NCBI RefSeq assembly: GCF_014268505.2
Contig: NZ_JABWQP020000002.1
Coordinates: 1-64,000 of the forward strand
Reading direction: 5' to 3'
Length of the DNA: 64,000 nucleotides
Source of the DNA: Pseudomonas khorasanensis
GTDB taxonomy: Bacteria > Pseudomonadota > Gammaproteobacteria > Pseudomonadales > Pseudomonadaceae
Below, piece after piece: positions 45,192 through 53,424 of this stretch. How positions within the stretch are numbered: position 1 is the first letter of the stretch; the number at the start of each line of letters is the position of its first letter. The notes beneath the pieces were generated by a model. The model worked only from the letters and a program-made list of their open reading frames with translations. It searched no databases and was not told where the DNA came from. Position numbers and translations under genes: made by a program.

Positions 45192-48100
45192 TCAGTCTGT
45201 GGTCCCCAATGCCGATGAAGGCATTGGTCGGGGCCGGTGAAACAGCCGCTCGAGCCATAAGTATATGACCGGTGTGGTGAACAGCGTCAGCATCTGGCTG
45301 ACCAGCAAACCGCCGACCACGGCAATGCCCAGTGGCTGGCGCAGTTCGGCGCCGGTGCCGTACCCGAGCATCAGCGGTAACGCGCCGAGCAGGGCGGCGA
45401 GGGTAGTCATGATGATCGGCCGGAACCGCGTGATGCACGCCTCGAAAATTGCCTCCTGCGGTGACAGGCCTCGCTGGCGCTGCGCCTCGAGCGCAAAGTC
45501 GATCATCAGGATGCCGTTCTTCTTGACGATGCCGATCAGCAGCACCAGCCCGATCAGCGCCATGATCGAAAAGTCCTGGCCGCAGATCCACAGCATGATC
45601 ACCGCGCCCAGGCCTGCCGCCGGCAATGTCGAGATGATCGTCAGCGGGTGCACGAAGCTTTCATAAAGCACACCGAGAATGATGTACACCGCCACCAGTG
45701 CCGCCAGAATCAGCCACGGCTGGCTGGCCAGCGAACTCTGAAACGCTTGCGCCGCGCCCTGGAAATTGCCGCTGATCGCGGTGGGCATGCCGATTTCGGC
45801 CTTGGCCTGATTCAGCAGAATCACCGCATCGCCCAAGGCCACGCCGGGCGCAAGGTTGAATGACAGGTTGGCGGCGGGGAACATGCCGTCGTGAGCAATC
45901 GACAGCGGGCCGATGGTCGGCGCATCGAACCTGGCCAGCGCCGACAGCGGCACCATCTCCCCGCTGAGCGGTGAGCGCAGGTAGAAATAGTTGAGGCTTT
46001 CGGCCTTGCCGCGCTGCCGGGTGTCCAGTTCCAGAATCACGTTGTACTGGTTGACCTGGGTCTGGAATTCATTGATCTGCCGTTGGCCGAAGGCGTCGTA
46101 CAGTGCCTCGTCGACATCGCTGGCGGTCAGGCCGAAGCGCGCGGCGGCGCTGCGGTCGATGCTGATGTGGGTGATGCTGCCGCCCAACTGCAGATCGTTG
46201 GAAATGTCGCGGAATGCCGGGTTGCTGCGCAATTTCTCAGTCAGGCGCTGGGTCCAGGTCGCGAGGGTCGCGCCATCGTTGCTCTTGAGCACATATTGGT
46301 ACTGCGCACGGCTCGGGCCTGAGCTCAGGTTGATGTCCTGCCCGGCGCGCAAGTACAGAACGATGCCGGGGACTTTCATCAGTTGCGGGCGGATGCGGTC
46401 GATGAACTGGCTGGCTGAAACATCGCGGTCGCCGCGTTTTTTCAGGGCAATCCAGAAGCGACCGTTGGCGATGGTCTGGTTGCTTCCCGACACGCCGACC
46501 GAATGGGAAAACGCCTGCACCGCTGGATCGGCAGCGACGATTTCGGCCATGGCCAGGTGTTTTTTCACCATGTCGCCGTAGGAAATATCTGCTGCGGCTT
46601 CCGTGGTGCCGAGGACGAAGCCGGTGTCCTGCACCGGAAAGAATCCCTTGGGGATAAGGATGTAACCGGCGACGGCCAGCGCCAGCGATAAACCGAACAC
46701 GCCGATCATCAGTTTCTGATGGGCGAGGGCGCGGCGCAGGCCCTTTTCGTACCAGCCGAGCAAGCGTTCGCTGAAGCCCGGTTTGTCATGGGCGTGGTGC
46801 ACCGGTTTGCGCATGAACAGCGCGGCAAGGGTCGGCGCCAGCGTCAGCGACACCACGACGGAAATCAGGATGGTCGAGGTGGCGGTCAGGGCAAATTCCT
46901 TGAACAGCCGCCCGACGACACCGCCCATGAACAACAGCGGAATGAACGCCGCCACCAGCGACACGCTGATCGACACCACTGTAAAACCGATTTCGCCAGC
47001 GCCTTTGATGGCCGCTTCGCGCATGCCTTCGCCGGCTTCCAGCTGTCGGTGGATGTTCTCCACCACGACAATCGCATCGTCGACCACGAAACCCACCGCG
47101 ACGACGATCGCCACCAGCGTCAGGTTGTTGAGGCTGAAACCGAGCACGTACATCAGCGCGAAACTGGCGATCAGCGAGACGCCGAGCACTGCAGAGACAA
47201 TCAGCGTCGCCGATAACTGACGCAGGAACAGCGCCATCACCGCGACCACCAGCAGAATCGCGATCAGCAAGGTGATCTCGACTTCATGCAGCGAGGCGCG
47301 GATGGTCTGAGTGCGGTCGATCAGGGTGTTGACTTGCACCGAGGCCGGCAACATGGCTTCGAGGCCGGGCAGGGCGGCCTGGATGCGGTCGACGGTCTCG
47401 ACGATGTTGGCGCCGGGCTGGCGCGAGATCACCAGATTGACCCCGGGGCGACCGCCCGCCCAAGCCTGCACGTAGGCATCTTCCGCACCGTTGACGACTT
47501 TGGCGACATCGCGCAGGTGAACCGGGGCGCCATCCTTGTAGGAAACGATGAGTTGGCTGTAATCCTCTGGATGAAACAACTGATCGTTGGTCGACAGCGT
47601 GGAAATGCTCGACTCGCCGTACAGCGCACCTTTGGCCAGGTTGAGGCTGGTCTGCTGGATCGCCAGACGAATGTCAGCCAGGGTCAGGCCGATTGCAGCC
47701 AATTTGTCTGCCGAGGCCTGTACGCGAATCGCCGGACGTTGCTGCCCGGTAATGTTGATCTGGCCTACGCCGTCGATCTGGCTGATCTGTCGGGCGAGCA
47801 GGGTTTCGACCAGGTCGCTGAGCTCGGTGCCGGGCATCTGAGTCGAGCTGACGCTGAGGATCAGCACCGGGCTGTCTGCCGGGTTGACCTTCTTCCAGGT
47901 CGGCAGCGTCGGCATGTCCTTGGGCAACTTGCCAGCGGCGGTATTGATTGCCGCTTGCACTTCCTGAGCGGCGGTGTCGATGCTTTTGTCGAGGGTGAAT
48001 TGCAGCGTCAGCAGGGTTGAGCCCAGCGCGCTGCTCGACGTCATCTGAGTCATGCCGGGAATGGCGCTGAATTGCACTTCCAGCGGCGTCGCCACCGACG

Positions 48101-48293
48101 AGGCCATGGTGTCTGGGCTGGCGCCGGGCAGCTGCGCGGACACCTGGATCGTGGGGAATTCCGCTTCCGGCAGTGGGGCAATCGGCAAGCGCGGGAAGGC
48201 AATCGCCCCGACCAGCACCAGGGCAAGCGTCAGCAAAATCGTCGCCACCGGGTGATCGATGCACCACGTCGAAACGCCCTTGTGCGCGGTCAT
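45192..48293 (-). CDS. RND efflux transporter permease (HAE1 type)
   Basis: 1033 aa, full length. Twelve-helix RND layout with two large periplasmic loops. The proton-relay pair lies in GFVVDDAIVVVENIHRQLEAG near residue 405; FPRLPIAPLPEAEFPTIQVSAQLPGASPDTM at the N-terminus and GIVKKNGILMIDFALEAQRQRG near residue 930 are HAE1 signatures. This pump class exports drugs, dyes or fatty-acid-like compounds. Its start overlaps the adaptor gene by 4 nt. No outer-membrane channel gene is present, so it probably borrows one. Confidence 0.95.
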   Translation of the reverse strand: MTAHKGVSTWCIDHPVATILLTLALVLVGAIAFPRLPIAPLPEAEFPTIQVSAQLPGASPDTMASSVATPLEVQFSAIPGMTQMTSSSALGSTLLTLQFTLDKSIDTAAQEVQAAINTAAGKLPKDMPTLPTWKKVNPADSPVLILSVSSTQMPGTELSDLVETLLARQISQIDGVGQINITGQQRPAIRVQASADKLAAIGLTLADIRLAIQQTSLNLAKGALYGESSISTLSTNDQLFHPEDYSQLIVSYKDGAPVHLRDVAKVVNGAEDAYVQAWAGGRPGVNLVISRQPGANIVETVDRIQAALPGLEAMLPASVQVNTLIDRTQTIRASLHEVEITLLIAILLVVAVMALFLRQLSATLIVSAVLGVSLIASFALMYVLGFSLNNLTLVAIVVAVGFVVDDAIVVVENIHRQLEAGEGMREAAIKGAGEIGFTVVSISVSLVAAFIPLLFMGGVVGRLFKEFALTATSTILISVVVSLTLAPTLAALFMRKPVHHAHDKPGFSERLLGWYEKGLRRALAHQKLMIGVFGLSLALAVAGYILIPKGFFPVQDTGFVLGTTEAAADISYGDMVKKHLAMAEIVAADPAVQAFSHSVGVSGSNQTIANGRFWIALKKRGDRDVSASQFIDRIRPQLMKVPGIVLYLRAGQDINLSSGPSRAQYQYVLKSNDGATLATWTQRLTEKLRSNPAFRDISNDLQLGGSITHISIDRSAAARFGLTASDVDEALYDAFGQRQINEFQTQVNQYNVILELDTRQRGKAESLNYFYLRSPLSGEMVPLSALARFDAPTIGPLSIAHDGMFPAANLSFNLAPGVALGDAVILLNQAKAEIGMPTAISGNFQGAAQAFQSSLASQPWLILAALVAVYIILGVLYESFVHPLTIISTLPAAGLGAVIMLWICGQDFSIMALIGLVLLIGIVKKNGILMIDFALEAQRQRGLSPQEAIFEACITRFRPIIMTTLAALLGALPLMLGYGTGAELRQPLGIAVVGGLLVSQMLTLFTTPVIYLWLERLFHRPRPMPSSALGTTD

Positions 48294-49450
48294 GACTTCG
48301 GCTCCGCCTGCACCACCTGCGGCGGCTCGGTCATGACCTGCACGGTCGAGCCCGGTTTGAGCCGCGACTGGCCGTCGGTCACCAGCACGTCACCGGCGTT
48401 GACGCCTTTGATGATGTCCTGACCGCTTCCCTGATAAACCATTTGTACCGGCACGGCCTCGACCTTGTCGTCCTTCACGCGGTAAACGAAATGCTGCTCA
48501 AGGCCACGTTGTACGACGGTGGGCGGAACGACCAGCGCGTCTTTATCCACAGCTGTCTGAATTTTTACCGTCACCAGCAAACCCGGCCAGAGCTTCTGGC
48601 CGGCGTTGGCGAATTCCGCCTTGGCGCGGATGGTCCCGGTGTTCGCGTTGATCTGGTTGTCGATCAGCGTCAGGTGGCCTTCGCCGAGCAGATTGCCGGT
48701 TTCGCCGTCAGTATCATCGCCGATGTAGGCCTTGACCGGCGCGCGTTGCGGGTCGCCGATCAGGTCTTGCAGGGTCGGCAGCATGTGCTGGGGCAGTGAG
48801 AATTCGACAGCGATCGGGTCGATCTGGGTGACGGTGAACAAGCCCTGGGTGTCGGTCACGCGCAGGAAATTGCCTTCATCGACGGTACGAATACCGACAC
48901 GACCGGTGACCGGGGAGCGGATCTGCGTGTAGGACAGTTGCACCTGCGCCGCATCAATCGACGCCTGATTACCTTGAGCAGTTGCCTTGAGCTGATTGAC
49001 CAGCGCCTGTTGCTGGTCGTAGGTCTGTTTCGACACGCCGTCGTCGACGCTGAGTGCTTTGTAGCGTTTGAGGTTGAGCAGAGCGACTTGCAGTTGCGCC
49101 TGGCTTTCGCCCAGTTGCGCGCGTGCCTGATCAAGGCTGGCGCGGATCGAGCGGTCGTCTATGGTAGCGAGGAGGTCGCCTGCTTTGACGAGCTGACCTT
49201 CCTTGACGAGGATTTTGGTCAGGATGCCATCGATCTGCGGGCGCACCACGACGCTGTGCAGTGAGAGCACCGAGCCGATCCCGCTGGTGTAGCGCGGAAC
49301 ATCTTTGGCGCTGACCGCGATGACTCGCACCGGGATGGCGGTTGGGGTGGCCAGTTTGCTCGGGGCGGGTTTGAGGACAAACCAGAGGCCGGTGGCTGCC
49401 AGCAGGATGAGTAAAGTGGCGAGCAGGACTTTGTTTTTCTGAATGGGCAT
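48290..49450 (-). CDS. RND efflux periplasmic adaptor subunit
   Basis: 386 aa. One N-terminal helix (VLLATLLILLAATGLWFVL), then IPVRVIAVSAKDVPRYTSGIGSVLSLHSVVVRPQIDGILTKILVKEGQLVKAGDLLATID (lipoyl half-motif), a coiled-coil hairpin with LDQARAQLGESQAQLQVALLNL, the second lipoyl half (YTQIRSPVTGRVGIRTVDEGNFL) and a beta-barrel plus membrane-proximal domain. It joins the RND pump to an outer-membrane channel. First gene of the four-gene operon. Confidence 0.94.
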   Translation of the reverse strand: MPIQKNKVLLATLLILLAATGLWFVLKPAPSKLATPTAIPVRVIAVSAKDVPRYTSGIGSVLSLHSVVVRPQIDGILTKILVKEGQLVKAGDLLATIDDRSIRASLDQARAQLGESQAQLQVALLNLKRYKALSVDDGVSKQTYDQQQALVNQLKATAQGNQASIDAAQVQLSYTQIRSPVTGRVGIRTVDEGNFLRVTDTQGLFTVTQIDPIAVEFSLPQHMLPTLQDLIGDPQRAPVKAYIGDDTDGETGNLLGEGHLTLIDNQINANTGTIRAKAEFANAGQKLWPGLLVTVKIQTAVDKDALVVPPTVVQRGLEQHFVYRVKDDKVEAVPVQMVYQGSGQDIIKGVNAGDVLVTDGQSRLKPGSTVQVMTEPPQVVQAEPKS

Positions 49451-49631
49451 GCGCGGCGCCGAAGTCTGGAGTTTGGGCAGGTTGGGTAGTTATAAACGGA
49501 TTTGCCGGTCGGCAGGGTGACGGCTGGCTGTCAGGATTGTCAGTTAGCGTCTAAAGATCCGTCCCCGTAAGCGGATACACATTGTGTAACCCGGATCTTC
49601 TCCGGGCCGCTCAATCCGGGAGTATCTGAAC

Positions 49632-49937
49632 ATGAAGTTCAAAAGCGCCATCGCAAGTCTGCTTGTCGTGCTGCCTCTCGCCGTATCTGCCGACCCGCAA
49701 AGCGCTTCGGGTGTGATTCGTTTTTCCGGGCAGATCGTCGAATCCGGTTGTGAGGTCGGGCGAGTCGGCGCCCGGGATGCGGGTACCCTGCGACAAGTCG
49801 AACTCAAGCCGGGCCTGACGATTGGGGTCAGTACGTTTCGCAACGCCTGCAGCGGTGAAGTGCTGCCGTTTTCCATCACGTATGACGCGCTGAAGACCTC
49901 CACCGACAAGGGCATCGTCATCCTCAGCTACCTGTAA
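49632..49937 (+). CDS. Small exported protein resembling a fimbrial-type beta-strand domain
   Basis: 101 aa. Signal peptide MKFKSAIASLLVVLPLAVSA, then SASGVIRFSGQIVESGCEVGRVG, which resembles the start of type 1 pilin-like subunits (G-x-I-x-F-x-G-x-I-x-x-x-x-C), and a second Cys in FRNACSGEVLPFSITYDAL that could close a disulfide. It is shorter than true pilins (about 150 aa or more) and there are no chaperone or usher genes near. Family assignment is tentative. Confidence 0.65.
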   Translation: MKFKSAIASLLVVLPLAVSADPQSASGVIRFSGQIVESGCEVGRVGARDAGTLRQVELKPGLTIGVSTFRNACSGEVLPFSITYDALKTSTDKGIVILSYL

Positions 49938-50046
49938 GCCATTCGGCGCACCGTGCAAATCTTCAGGTGCCGAGCCAGGACGCACGGGTATACTGCGCGC
50001 CTTTGCGGCTCACTGATCGGGCCGACTTTTTGTTCCCGGAGCTTTT

Positions 50047-50283
50047 ATGACTTCCCCGACCCAACCGCCGGTTGACGACGCTGTGAGCGACGTCCCGTCT
50101 GAAGTGACTGACGCCAGCGACAAAACCGAGATCCCGCCGTTCAAGTTCCCGTTCAAACCGGGCGAGCTGGCCTCGGCGAAAGGCTCCAATCAGCCGTGGT
50201 ACAAGAACGGCGCGAAGAACGGCCACACCAAGACCCCGGGCATGGCACCGCCGGGGACACGTCGGTCGATGGGTAAGCGCTGA
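50047..50283 (+). CDS. Small hypothetical protein, Pro/Lys-rich
   Basis: 78 aa with an AGC-TTTT spacer after CGGAG. The N-terminal 30 residues are acidic (DDAVSDVPSEVTDASDKTE) and the rest is basic and Pro/Gly-rich (PPFKFPFKPGELASAKGSNQPWYKNGAKNG, ending GTRRSMGKR). No signal peptide or membrane helix. The -10-like TATACT at 49989-49994 is a promoter candidate. I recognise no family; likely intrinsically disordered. Confidence 0.6.
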   Translation: MTSPTQPPVDDAVSDVPSEVTDASDKTEIPPFKFPFKPGELASAKGSNQPWYKNGAKNGHTKTPGMAPPGTRRSMGKR

Positions 50284-50314
50284 CATCGGAAAGTGATGCT
50301 GCTTGCCGACCTTT

Positions 50315-50385
50315 TCGCGAGCAGGCTCGCTCCCACAGGTTATGCGTTCAGCGCAAGTCCAATGTGGGAGCGAGCCTGCTCGCGA
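50315..50385. repeat. REP pair, inverted
   Basis: Minus-strand copy 50315-50336 and plus-strand copy 50364-50385, 27 nt apart, between two convergent genes. Confidence 0.9.
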
Positions 50386-50416
50386 AGGCGGCAGCCGCTA
50401 CGCCCCCCATGCGGGA

Positions 50417-51166
50417 TCAAGCCGCGCGCAACGAAATAAACGCATACGTCTGCGCCGGCTCAGTCACCACCTGTGCCCCGGCTGCCTGCACCTGCCCGGC
50501 CACGTCCTCGCCGGATAGATGAAATAACCACTCACTGGTTTGTGCTGCTGGTGGTTGTGCGCTGACTTGATCGATCACCGCCGCAAACGCGTCCATATTC
50601 GGCAGATAGGCAGTAAACCCGTCGCCCTTGAGCGCCGTGGTGCGGATCCCGAGCGACGCGCAGATCGCATCCTTGAGCTGAATGTCATCGCGATCGGCCT
50701 GGCGCGAGCGCTGGATCAACTGCACCAAGTCCCGATCAATCAACTCGCCCCCCACGATCAGCTCCGGACCCTGTTCCCAGGATTCGGGCGGGCAGTCCTT
50801 GGCAGCCGGATTGAGCGGGATGTGTGGATTGATTTCCGCCGGGTAAATCCGGCACACCAACGGTCGCCGATCATAGATCCGGCAGCGTTTGTCCTCGTCA
50901 AGATTCCGGCAGGGGCCGACGTTGTAGGCCGCAAAGGTAATAGCCACATGAGCCTCCGCGGCACCGCTGCGCACCACCATCGAACGGCGCTCGGCATGTT
51001 CGCGCTGTTGCGCGGGCAAACCGAGGCCATTGCCGAGAAACGCCTCGACCAGCACGATCACCTGACCGCCGTCCGCCGCCCACATACGGGCTTCGGCCAG
51101 TGTCAGTGGGACATGGTGATCGGTGCAGCACTTGCCGCAGCCTACGCAGGAAAACGTCGTATTCAT
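50417..51166 (-). CDS. YkgJ-type cysteine-cluster protein
   Basis: 249 aa from ATG 51166 (MNTTFSCVGCGKCC); a TTG six codons upstream is possible. The family Cys motif C-x2-C-x2-CC sits at residues about 7-14 and further Cys lie in GPCRNLDEDKRCRIYDRRPLVCRIYPAEI and KDCPPESWE, a pattern that binds a metal or Fe-S cluster in YkgJ/UPF0153 proteins. The C-terminal about 100 residues are a separate region. Function unknown. Not linked to its neighbours. Confidence 0.85.
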   Translation of the reverse strand: MNTTFSCVGCGKCCTDHHVPLTLAEARMWAADGGQVIVLVEAFLGNGLGLPAQQREHAERRSMVVRSGAAEAHVAITFAAYNVGPCRNLDEDKRCRIYDRRPLVCRIYPAEINPHIPLNPAAKDCPPESWEQGPELIVGGELIDRDLVQLIQRSRQADRDDIQLKDAICASLGIRTTALKGDGFTAYLPNMDAFAAVIDQVSAQPPAAQTSEWLFHLSGEDVAGQVQAAGAQVVTEPAQTYAFISLRAA

Positions 51167-51249
51167 TGAGCGATCTGTCTTCAATCAAGGTGTGAAACGA
51201 TGGCGGAAAACCATCGCACAGAACCGGATCGAAGCAAGTACTGCGCCAC

Positions 51250-51576
51250 TCAGTGGGTTTTAGTGGCCGGACGAATCGAATCCCATTCGGTGACAAACGC
51301 CGTTTTCGATTGTTTGTTGTACAGGCACAGCTCGCTGCCCTGCTGGCCTTTCATGTGTTTTTGCGGGTATTGGCCCTGCAGCAAAACGGCGGTGAAGCCC
51401 ACGCGGTCGTCGAATTGCGCGGGTGTGCCGACCGGTTTGGGACTTTTGAGGCCGCTGGCTTTGGTGCAGCTGGCGAGGACCGTTTTGTCGTAGGCGGCCC
51501 AGGCGTCGGGACTGGAGGCTTGGGCCTGGGAGGCGAGGGCGGTGAGGCTGAGCAGGGTCAGGGTGATGACTTTCAT
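51250..51576 (-). CDS. Exported hypothetical protein
   Basis: 108 aa from ATG 51576 (AAGGATG upstream; a longer in-frame reading enters a REP region). Signal peptide MKVITLTLLSLTALASQAQA, then SSPDAWAAYDKTVLASCTKASGLKSPKPVGTPAQFDDRVGFTAVLLQGQYPQKHMKGQQGSELCLYNKQSKTAFVTEWD with two Cys that may form a disulfide. I recognise no named family; a small periplasmic protein is likely. Confidence 0.75.
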   Translation of the reverse strand: MKVITLTLLSLTALASQAQASSPDAWAAYDKTVLASCTKASGLKSPKPVGTPAQFDDRVGFTAVLLQGQYPQKHMKGQQGSELCLYNKQSKTAFVTEWDSIRPATKTH

Positions 51577-51652
51577 GAGTGGGGCATCCTTGGTCGTGGG
51601 TGGCCAGGGTTGGAGTATGCCTGAAGGTAGGAAGTTGCCTGTGCCGGCGATT

Positions 51653-51717
51653 TCGCGAGCACGCTCGCTCCCACCGTTTGAAATGCAATCCACCTGTGGG
51701 AGCGAGCCTGCTCGCGA
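51653..51717. repeat. REP pair, inverted, left copy with one mismatch
   Basis: Minus-strand copy 51653-51674 (one substitution) and plus-strand copy 51696-51717, 21 nt apart. This pair lies between two genes of the same direction. Confidence 0.88.
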
Positions 51718-51727
51718 AAGCGGTGTA

Positions 51728-52210
51728 TCAGTCCGGCACAGGCTCCCGCCGAACAACAAACATCCCGACACTTTCATAAAGCCGCTGCGCCCGCAGGTTG
51801 TCTTCCAGCACTTTCAAATCAACGAATCCTTCATGCCGCTGGCGGAATTCCCCGAAGGCATGCAGCAGCAACGCCCGCCCGAGTCCGCGCCCCTGCAAAC
51901 GCGGATGCACCACAAGATTCTTGATGTATGAACTTGTCCAGCACTGCGCCACGCCAGCCACGCCTTCGGCATCAATGGCAACGAAGCACAACGCCAAATC
52001 GTATTCAGGATCACTCACAAACCGCTGTTGCCAGTCTTCCAGCGGCGGCACACGACCGCCACCTTGCCGCTCTCCCAGTTGCATTAACCGGTGCACCGCT
52101 GTCGCCAGTTCCGGGCGGTAGACGGACAATTGCATGTCTGACGGCCATTGCGCATCCGGCAGCGCTTCACTCAAGTCGCGCCGCATTAAAAAACAAAACC
52201 GTTCAGCCAA
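51728..52210 (-). CDS. GNAT family N-acetyltransferase
   Basis: 160 aa. Acetyl-CoA-binding motif NLVVHPRLQGRGLGRALLLHAFGEF near residues 97-121 (R-x-x-G-x-G/A), preceded by the beta4 strand segment GVAGVAQCW and followed by DLKVLEDNLRAQRLYESVGMF. Substrate unknown. It starts 3 nt after the cheV stop in the same direction, so the two are probably one transcript. Confidence 0.9.
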   Translation of the reverse strand: MAERFCFLMRRDLSEALPDAQWPSDMQLSVYRPELATAVHRLMQLGERQGGGRVPPLEDWQQRFVSDPEYDLALCFVAIDAEGVAGVAQCWTSSYIKNLVVHPRLQGRGLGRALLLHAFGEFRQRHEGFVDLKVLEDNLRAQRLYESVGMFVVRREPVPD

Positions 52211-52213
52211 GGC

Positions 52214-53116
52214 TCAGTGACCGTTCGCCGCGACGTGTTTGGCCGCTTCGATCAAACGTTGAGTCAGTTCTGGCGATGAGAACTTGGTCAGCACCGCGTT
52301 GGCCCCGGCCAGCCGGGCTTTCTCGCTGTTCATCGCGCTGTCGAGCGAGGTGTGCAGCAACACGTACAGATGGGCGAAGTCGGGCGTTTCACGCAAAGTG
52401 CGAGTGAACGCGTAGCCGTCCATTTCGGACATTTCGATGTCGGAGACGATCAGGTTGATCTGTTTCGCGGTGCCTTGCAGGTCGAGCAGGCAGTCGATGG
52501 CTTCCTTGGCACTGCGCGCGGTGTGGCATTGCAGGCCGAGGTTGCGCAGTGTGTGGACCGATTGCTGCAATGCCACCTGGCTATCGTCGACCACCAGAAT
52601 CCGGGCATTTCCAAGAACTTCGGCGTCCTCCATGGTCAGGTCGGTTGGCGCCACTTCGATCTGGGCCGGGGCGATACTGTGGATAACCTTTTCGATATCC
52701 AGCACCTGCACCAGGGTGCCGTCCACGGAGGTCACGCCAGTGATGTACGCACGCGAGCCGCCGGAGCCGAAGGGCGGCGGCTTGATGTCGGTGGTCAGGC
52801 AATGGACGATCTTGCTCACGGCCTGGACATGCAGGCCCTGCTTGGAACGGCTGACATCGGTGACGATCAGGCAGCCACCGTCCGGGTCCTCAAGGGGGCG
52901 CTCACCGATGGCGCGGCTCAGGTCGATCACCGACAGCGCGGCACCGCGCAGGGTGGCGATACCTTTAACGTGCGGATGCGACTCCGGCAGCTTGGTCAGC
53001 GGCGGGCAGGGGATGATTTCACTGACTTTGAGCAGGTTGATCGCCATCAGCTTGCCGCTGCGCAAGGTAAACAGCAGAAGCGAAAGTGAATCTGCGCGGG
53101 CTTTGGTGGAAGACAT
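52214..53116 (-). CDS. cheV: Chemotaxis protein CheV
   Basis: 300 aa. An N-terminal CheW-like domain (LLFTLRSGKLMAINLLKVSEIIPCPPLTKLPESHPHVKGIATLRGAALSVIDLSRAIG, then YITGVTSVDGTLVQVLDIEKV) is followed by a receiver domain (ILVVDDSQVALQ, phosphoacceptor Asp in LIVSDIEMSEMDG, Thr in LLHTSLD, Lys in LTKFSS). CheV couples receptors to CheA and may act as a phosphate sink. No other che gene is nearby, as is common for cheV. Confidence 0.95.
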   Translation of the reverse strand: MSSTKARADSLSLLLFTLRSGKLMAINLLKVSEIIPCPPLTKLPESHPHVKGIATLRGAALSVIDLSRAIGERPLEDPDGGCLIVTDVSRSKQGLHVQAVSKIVHCLTTDIKPPPFGSGGSRAYITGVTSVDGTLVQVLDIEKVIHSIAPAQIEVAPTDLTMEDAEVLGNARILVVDDSQVALQQSVHTLRNLGLQCHTARSAKEAIDCLLDLQGTAKQINLIVSDIEMSEMDGYAFTRTLRETPDFAHLYVLLHTSLDSAMNSEKARLAGANAVLTKFSSPELTQRLIEAAKHVAANGH

Positions 53117-53226
53117 AAGAACCTTCTGTGGAAAAGGTGATGGGCGAGGGTGGATCGCCAGAAACCATTGATGCCGGGTTATCGGCTTGAATGAGGTGGG
53201 CTTTAGGTCTGTCGTGGCAGATCAAA

Positions 53227-53408
53227 AGCCCCTCACCCCAGCCCTCTCCCGGGGGGAGAGGGAGCCGATTGCGGGATGCTGAAGCGCTGCGCCGGCCTGA
53301 TATAGCTGTAGCGAATCCATAAGCGACTCGATTTTTCAGGTTGACGAATGCCGCCCTGCACTTCGGTCGGCTCCCTCTCCCTCTGGGAGAGGGCTGGGGT
53401 GAGGGGCT
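53227..53408. repeat. Long inverted repeat (CCTCACCCCAGCCCTCTCC arms)
   Basis: Left arm 53227-53270 and right arm 53367-53408 are near-complementary over about 40 nt; each arm also contains its own small CTCTCCC/GGGAGAG hairpin. The centre of about 96 nt shows no gene. It fills most of the 308-nt gap between the cheV promoter side and the norR end. The arm sequence is one I recall as dispersed between genes in several bacteria. Confidence 0.8.
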
Positions 53409-53424
53409 CTTGGCTGTTGGTTTT

